A DNA stretch of 24,583 nucleotides from Priapulus caudatus (Eukaryota > Priapulida > Priapulimorpha > Priapulimorphida > Priapulidae). The position numbers and the translations under genes are program-made. The stretch covers positions 308,124 through 332,706 of the forward strand of contig NW_014577240.1 in NCBI RefSeq assembly GCF_000485595.1, written 5' to 3'. A model generated the notes under the pieces. That model made no database searches. It saw only the letters and a program-made list of their open reading frames with translations, and was not told the DNA's origin. This document shows positions 20,401-24,583 of this stretch, piece after piece; positions within the stretch are counted from its first letter, which is position 1, and each line of letters starts with the position of its first letter.

Positions 20401-20586
20401 ATGCACTTAAAAACAAAGCGGCAGTATTTACGTGCAGGCGTGTTGCACGGACAAGTACGAAGTCAGTCGGCCATATATAACGCTTACGTTCGTCGCACGT
20501 TTCCGACGCTCAGCTTTTACAATAAAAGCGAGTGGCGTGATGCCGTCGGCGTTACGCGTACATTAGCGGAGCAGAGGTGGGTCTAA
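20401..20586 (+). CDS. Conserved 61-codon open frame, copy 2
   Basis: Same predicted 61-residue peptide as the minus-strand frame at 9653-9838, with one silent base change. The ATG follows the in-frame TAA of GTGTTAA, so the start is well bounded. Upstream is a pyrimidine-rich stretch (20250-20390, CTCTC/CTCAC). No TATA box or polyadenylation signal is obvious close by. The peptide composition (basic; aromatic residues spread throughout; FYNKSEWRDAVG near residue 40) is not that of simple sequence, but I know no family for it. Confidence 0.28.
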   Translation: MHLKTKRQYLRAGVLHGQVRSQSAIYNAYVRRTFPTLSFYNKSEWRDAVGVTRTLAEQRWV

Positions 20587-20632
20587 ATATCATCGACAAA
20601 CTCGTGGTTTACACGACGACACGCATACATTG

Positions 20633-20738
20633 ATCAGTATCAGTGATCAAGTGATCATGATCAGTGATCAGTATCAGTGATCATTTGACAGGGATCTCTA
20701 TTATTCTCTCAATAATCTCTATTATTCACTCCTGGTTG
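20633..20738. other. 106-bp insertion with TGATCA palindromes
   Basis: Arm 1 reads ACATTGTAGTATAT (in arm 2 orientation) where arm 2 has 106 extra bases between ACATTG and TAGTATAT. TTG occurs on both sides as a possible 3-bp duplication. The left half consists of overlapping TGATCA palindromes and two copies of TGATCAGTATCAGTGATCA. The right half has TCTCTATTATTC twice, separated by TCTCAATAA. Confidence 0.75.
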
Positions 20739-20909
20739 TAGTATATGAACAGCACGTGAATATAACGGTGTGAGATGCATTGAATTTATCACCGGTTAAT
20801 TATGGTAACGATATATAAATAAGTAAATCACTAAACAAGTAAATAAATAAGTGAATGAATAACTGAATTATTAATCTAACGAACAAACGAAGGAGCGATC
20901 GAACGAACG

Positions 20910-21136
20910 AACTAGTGAGTGAGTGAATGAATGAATGAGTGAGTGAATGAATGAATGAGTGAATGAATAAATGAATGAATGAGTGAGTGAATGAGTGAGT
21001 GAGTGAGTGAGTGAGTGAGTGAGTGAGTGAGTGAGTGGGTGAGTGAGTGAGTGGGCGGGTGAGTGAGTGAGTGAGTGAGCGAGTGAGTGAGTGAGTGAGT
21101 GAGTGAGTGAGTGAGTGAGTGAGTGAGTGAGTGAGT

Positions 21137-21137
<1 letters not shown>
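20910..21137. repeat. GTGA tetranucleotide microsatellite
   Basis: GTGA units with GAAT variants at the left and a few GGGT interruptions (near 21037 and 21053). It changes abruptly to CT at 21138. Complement of the TCAC run at 9220-9400. The Leu-Thr-His-Ser frame on the minus strand is an artefact. Confidence 0.96.

Positions 21138-21194
<57 letters not shown>
21138..21194. repeat. CT microsatellite
   Basis: A perfect CT run, joined without a spacer to the GTGA tract. Confidence 0.97.
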
Positions 21195-21195
<1 letters not shown>

Positions 21196-22440
21196 TACAA
21201 GATAAAGGAATGAGAGAAGGCGCCAGAGACAGTTACAAAGGGAACAGCAACAAGAAAAGGATGGACTCTTGGGAAAATGAGGGATTGCGTACGCCAGCAG
21301 ATATACAATTGAGATGAAAGAGGGAGGAGATGAATCAGGATGTGAAATCATACACCGCGGTGGTCATTTCGTGATACGGGAGCGACCTATCTAATGATAA
21401 ATGGATGTATGTTTATTCGCCATCGTCGCAGCCCACCCTGCTTCCGCGTTCAATTCTCAAACCTGTGGCACGAATAGCCTCGCCTATATTTGCTTTGTTT
21501 GCCTATATTGGTTGTGGAAGGTAAACGCCTACTATAGAATCGTGGTATTGTTGTAATAGCTTGTAATTTTGCTGATTATTAACTGCCTATGCGTTAAGGA
21601 AAGGAATACTGTATGTGACATACATATTACATTTTCGTTCTTGCTATTGCTATAGCTGCCGTCGCTATATAACGTTAAGATTGTAACTATTTTATAGAAC
21701 TTACTACTCTTAATCAATTTTCATTCTTCTCTATTCGATTCAACTGCATCTATATAACAATATATGTGATATACATTTCTTTAGTTAGTTAGTTAGTTAG
21801 TTATTCAGATAGAGGCGGAACGAATGAGACGGCGACCAAGAATGAGAACGGAGAGATAAAATGAGGGAGAACGTGTGTGACAGAGAGAGAGAGAGAAGGG
21901 GGCAGAGAGAGGGTGCGGGAGAAGGAGCATCGTCAAGATGTACACAAGCATGCATGCGAACGCGTGAGCGCACGCACGCACGCACACACACCCACATGTA
22001 AATTCGCACGCAAAAACAGTTAGAGGCGCGGTTCTTATCCTCTCCTAACGGCAAGGGTTTTATTTTTGTAAACGTATTTACCGTTTTTTTTTCTCCAGAG
22101 AACGTATCGTGAGATGTCAGAGACGGGGCTTTGGGCGCTCGGGTATGTTTAACAAGAAAAACCTCCGATAACCCAGGGCCATGTCTATAACTATATGAGT
22201 AGATACATTTTAATACACGAGGCTTGCATGCGTGTAAAAGACGTATAACAAGCATACGACATATGTCATTTAAAGACGAAAGCGACTGTGTCATCAGAAA
22301 CCGATATATAATTAGGGAAACAATGTAATAAGTAGAAAATAATAGCGGAATAACTACTATAAAATTCAATGGCTGCAAAAAATACTTGAAATATTTTACA
22401 TCCATATGCATATGCAACATATGCACAGCTGACAGCATTT
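21195..22440. other. Unique sequence with minor simple repeats
   Basis: Contains a short TTAG tetranucleotide run (21781-21803), a GA-rich patch (21880-21915) and an ACGC/CACA patch (21968-21992). On the minus strand a frame runs from 22444 to 21797 (215 codons); its first ~138 codons (22444-22030) are outside simple sequence and include one hydrophobic stretch (FIVVIPLLFSTYYIVSLII), while the rest is repeat-derived. I do not regard it as an established gene. Confidence 0.4.
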
Positions 22441-22543
22441 GCAACTTAAAGTCTTTTTTAGATGACTTTGGATGATATCATCGTGTCAGTCTAAAGAGAA
22501 CTCACAGGGTGAAGTTCGTGGGTTAAGCCTGTCCGCTTTCCAG

Positions 22544-22646
22544 TTAACATTCGGCGTGCGTATAAGAGACGAAGACACCATATATTCGGCCAGCTATAAT
22601 AACAAATCTTGTGAACGGATATATTTTATGATGCTAGTCACAGATC
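22544..22646 (+). CDS. Possible internal exon, weak evidence
   Basis: A pyrimidine-containing acceptor (CCTGTCCGCTTTCCAG) ends at 22543 and a donor GTAAGC starts at 22647; the 103 nt between are open in one frame (phase 0 in, one base left over at the end) and encode a normal-looking peptide stretch beginning LTFGVRIRDEDTIYSA. There is no domain match that I recognise and no neighbouring exon. Splice-like signals of this strength occur by chance several times in a window of this size. Confidence 0.18.
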
Positions 22647-22649
22647 GTA

Positions 22650-23290
22650 AGCAATGATCTGCTTTGTAGACGCCCGAAATAGCCCAACGAAGTTCGCTCG
22701 CCCTCGGGAGATTATGTCTGCGTTGTCTTTTTTGCTTTTGACACGTAACACCAACACGGGAGGAACAGAGAATGACTTGGTTCTTTGAGACCGAGCCAGT
22801 GTAACCAGTATGTATGGGCGCGTGCGTGTGTGCGTGTGTATGCGCGCGTGAGTTTGTGCGGGTGCGTGTTTGCGTGTTTGCGTATGTATGCGCCCGCGTG
22901 CGCATGTTTACGTACCTGCGTGCATTGCTGCCTGCGGGCGTGCATCTGCGTGTGTGTACCTGGTATCGTTCATCCATCCACATACACATAGCACATACAT
23001 AACAGCTGTCCATCCAGCTAACCATGCTAGGGCAGGCACCTATCCATCAAATCCATCTACCCATATTATCTTAGAACCAGCAAAGATGCGTACCACCCCA
23101 AATGAGTGGCATTAACCGTGCGGAGGCAGGCGGTCTAGTGCATGCCGCTTATGGACGATTCATCAAGCTAATTAAGCGGCACGTCAACGCAGCGTGCGCA
23201 CGCCGTGCTGTCTTGGGTTCGATTCATCAAGCTGCTCTTTTGCGTAAACCGTGTGTAACTCCATGCCTACTACACAGCTGGCCTGTGCAC
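22650..23290. other. Unique sequence with a GTGC-rich patch and small hairpin
   Basis: 22815-22965 is a degenerate GTGT/GCGTGC tract that keeps several frames open. At 23143-23151 and 23173-23181 lie 9-bp inverted repeats (TGCCGCTTA / TAAGCGGCA). The 14-mer CGATTCATCAAGCT occurs at 23156 and again at 23220. A perfect 12-bp palindrome, GCGTGCGCACGC, is at 23192-23203. No gene identified. Confidence 0.5.
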
Positions 23291-23604
23291 ATTTTCTATG
23301 AAAAACACACATTTTACTTATTAAGATCAAATATAATATCACTATAATTGCAATTCTTTATGTGCATGTATTTTCAAATGTAAACAAGTACTAACACATA
23401 AGTGTCGTTTAATAACAAAGGTTTGTTTACTTTTTGCTCAGTCTAGCGTCAACGAGTACGTATAGCTCTCCTATTACGAGAGCCCAGACCCTCTCATAAC
23501 TTAAGATTAAGATAAAAAAAATAACACATTTACTCAATGAATTGTAATTATAGTGATATTATATTTTATATTAATGAGTAAAATGTGTGTTTTTTATAGA
23601 AAAT
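23291..23604. mobile_element. MITE-like element with long terminal inverted repeats
   Basis: The left arm (about 23291-23356) is the reverse complement of the right arm (about 23540-23604), with only a few differences. ATTTTCTATGAAAAACACAC on the left pairs with GTGTGTTTTTTATAGAAAAT on the right, and ATAATATCACTATAATT pairs with AATTATAGTGATATTAT. Total length is about 314 bp with a ~180-bp middle that has no open frame. Length, AT-richness and long inverted ends fit a non-autonomous DNA transposon. A target-site duplication is not clear, so the superfamily is unassigned. A small GCTCTC / GAGAGC hairpin (23465-23483) lies in the middle. Confidence 0.7.
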
Positions 23605-23885
23605 ACATCAGAAAACTTGCTTATCTACCGATCATAAACTAAAACAAATATTTACAAATGGCGTTTGTTCTCTTGTTTTGAAGTTTGTTGAGTCAAAGTA
23701 AATCAAAGCAGCCAATCAGAAGAGCCCAAAACTCTGCAATAGATATAACGTGTAGGGGAAAAAAATTCGCGTGCGGGGCTTGCCTAGACTATGAACTGTG
23801 AACTATGAACTATGAACTGCCTCGACTACCTTGACGTATTTGCCATCCATGCTATCGTGACACAATGCTAGAACAAGCGTGAAAC
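23605..23885. other. Unique sequence with TGAACTA short repeats
   Basis: Unique sequence apart from four near-identical 8-10-bp units around TATGAACTG at 23788-23818. No gene identified. Confidence 0.5.
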
Positions 23886-23929
23886 TAAATTGTATGGATC
23901 TATCCACCCATACATCAATCCAATCATTC

Positions 23930-24012
23930 ATTCATCCCATCCATCCATCCATCCATCCATCTATCCATCCATCCATCCATCCATCCATCCATCCCATCCA
24001 TCTATCCATCCA
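23930..24012. repeat. ATCC tetranucleotide microsatellite
   Basis: ATCC array with CCCATCC and CTATCC interruptions, preceded by degenerate TCAT/ATCC units from about 23895. Same motif as the large array at 8074-8425. The Ser-Ile-His-Pro frame is an artefact. Confidence 0.95.
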
Positions 24013-24474
24013 CCATCGACCCGGTAGAGAGATGTGCGTACTTCTGTTCGCATCATTATATATTATAACGTATATGACTAAGCCGTAACAACGCGATTAG
24101 CAGCACATCCATATGATTAAAATACGCGATTGTGCATCAGCTCTATAGTTCAGAAGAGCTAGTATTGTGAATGAGACAAGGAAGACGCACAATCAGTTTT
24201 AGCTGGCTTTGTGGTAGGCTTGAAGTGAATAAAATCTGTTAGCGTTTAATGTCATGTACGTGTAAACAGTGTTCATGTTGCGGTCTAATCATACGTTTCG
24301 TGACAGTATCGGCTCAGTGCTGTGTTATATTCGGGCTTCTTGTTCCCGTCCTAGCTACGTCATATCTCTGTTTGTCGGGCGCCGTCTTCTGAATAAACTT
24401 TCAATTTTCCACGATTGATTTGAATATGGTACGCATTCATCTACTTATGTTGTCGTTTAGAATTTTCACTATGT
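24013..24474. other. Unique sequence, no gene recognised
   Basis: No open frame, no match to the repeats elsewhere in the window. An AATAAA hexamer is at 24392-24397 after a GC-rich GTCGGGCGCCGTC stretch; by itself this is not enough to call a transcript end. Confidence 0.45.
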
Positions 24475-24583
24475 AATGTATGTGTGTGTGTGTGTGTGGT
24501 GGTGTGGTGTGTGCTGTGTGTGTGTGGTGTGTTTGGTGTGGTGTGTGTGTCGTGTGTGCTGTGATCGTGCATGTGTGTGCGTG
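24475..24583. repeat. GT microsatellite, interrupted, running off the window
   Basis: A GT run with GGT and GCT interruptions extends to the window end. Its full length is unknown because it is cut. Confidence 0.95.

Larger units (their letters stand above)
20004..20909 (+). repeat. Inverted-pair repeat, arm 2
   Basis: Reverse-complement counterpart of 9485-10682. Left zone 20004-20351 is diverged, the core 20352-20623 is nearly identical to arm 1, and the right zone 20739-20909 is well preserved (GTGAATATAACGGTGTGAGA in both). A 106-bp insertion (20633-20738) interrupts it after the core. It leads into a GTGA tract corresponding to the TCAC tract of arm 1. Confidence 0.88.

Noticed and set aside
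23215-23225. tRNA B-box-like GGGTTCGATTC with an A-box-like GGTCTAGTGCATG upstream
   Set aside because: The boxes are about 85 bp apart and no acceptor or anticodon stem can be drawn, so it is not a tRNA gene; a tRNA-derived repeat remains only a possibility.
24392-24397. AATAAA as a transcript end
   Set aside because: A single hexamer without an upstream frame is expected by chance many times in a window of this composition.

Overview
This window looks like intergenic or intronic DNA from a large, repeat-rich animal genome. It is probably an invertebrate; I lean weakly towards a lophotrochozoan such as a mollusc, but nothing here proves it. There are no bacterial-style operons, no rRNA or tRNA genes, no CRISPR array and no recognisable transposase, reverse transcriptase or other conserved enzyme. 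Almost every long open frame is a simple-sequence artefact: poly-His-Thr from GT/CA, Ser-Ile-His-Pro from ATCC, poly-Leu or poly-Ser from TAG/CAG, poly-Asp-His from GAT/ATC.

Layout, left to right. 1-959 is a minisatellite made of 19-bp and 31-bp units. 960-2310 is AT-rich DNA without a gene. 2315-3145 is a dispersed repeat (R1). 3234-3480 is a GT/GC tract. 3546-4495 holds two old copies of a short interspersed element (E1), the second containing a degenerate internal ~90-bp repeat. 4640-5405 is a TAG tract leading into repeat R2a (5410-6345), which ends in a long CT tract. 7579-8420 is a 250-bp tandem duplication whose second copy carries a large ATCC expansion. 9040-9480 is a compound tetranucleotide tract, followed by the first arm (9485-10682) of a large inverted pair. 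R1 recurs at 10690-12650, split by ~1.1 kb that contains 172-bp direct repeats and a minus-strand LTR-like segment. 12640-12944 is GT plus a G-rich ~44-bp minisatellite. 13435-13835 is a palindromic GAT/ATC tract. 15160-16350 is R2b with its TAG and CT flanks. A possible first exon of a secreted peptide lies at 16409-16516 (minus). 17264-17524 is a 31-bp minisatellite, followed by R2c. 19566-19646 is a 9-bp repeat. 20004-21137 is the second arm of the inverted pair. A MITE-like palindromic element occupies 23291-23604, and ATCC and GT tracts close the window.

Two points deserve most attention. First, a 272-bp core is shared by the inverted arms with one visible difference, while the DNA flanking it has clearly diverged; it contains a 61-codon frame whose only change is silent. 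Second, the minus-strand exon at 16409-16516 combines a strong start context, a textbook signal peptide and a GTATGT donor exactly at a codon boundary. All identities and alignments were made by eye.
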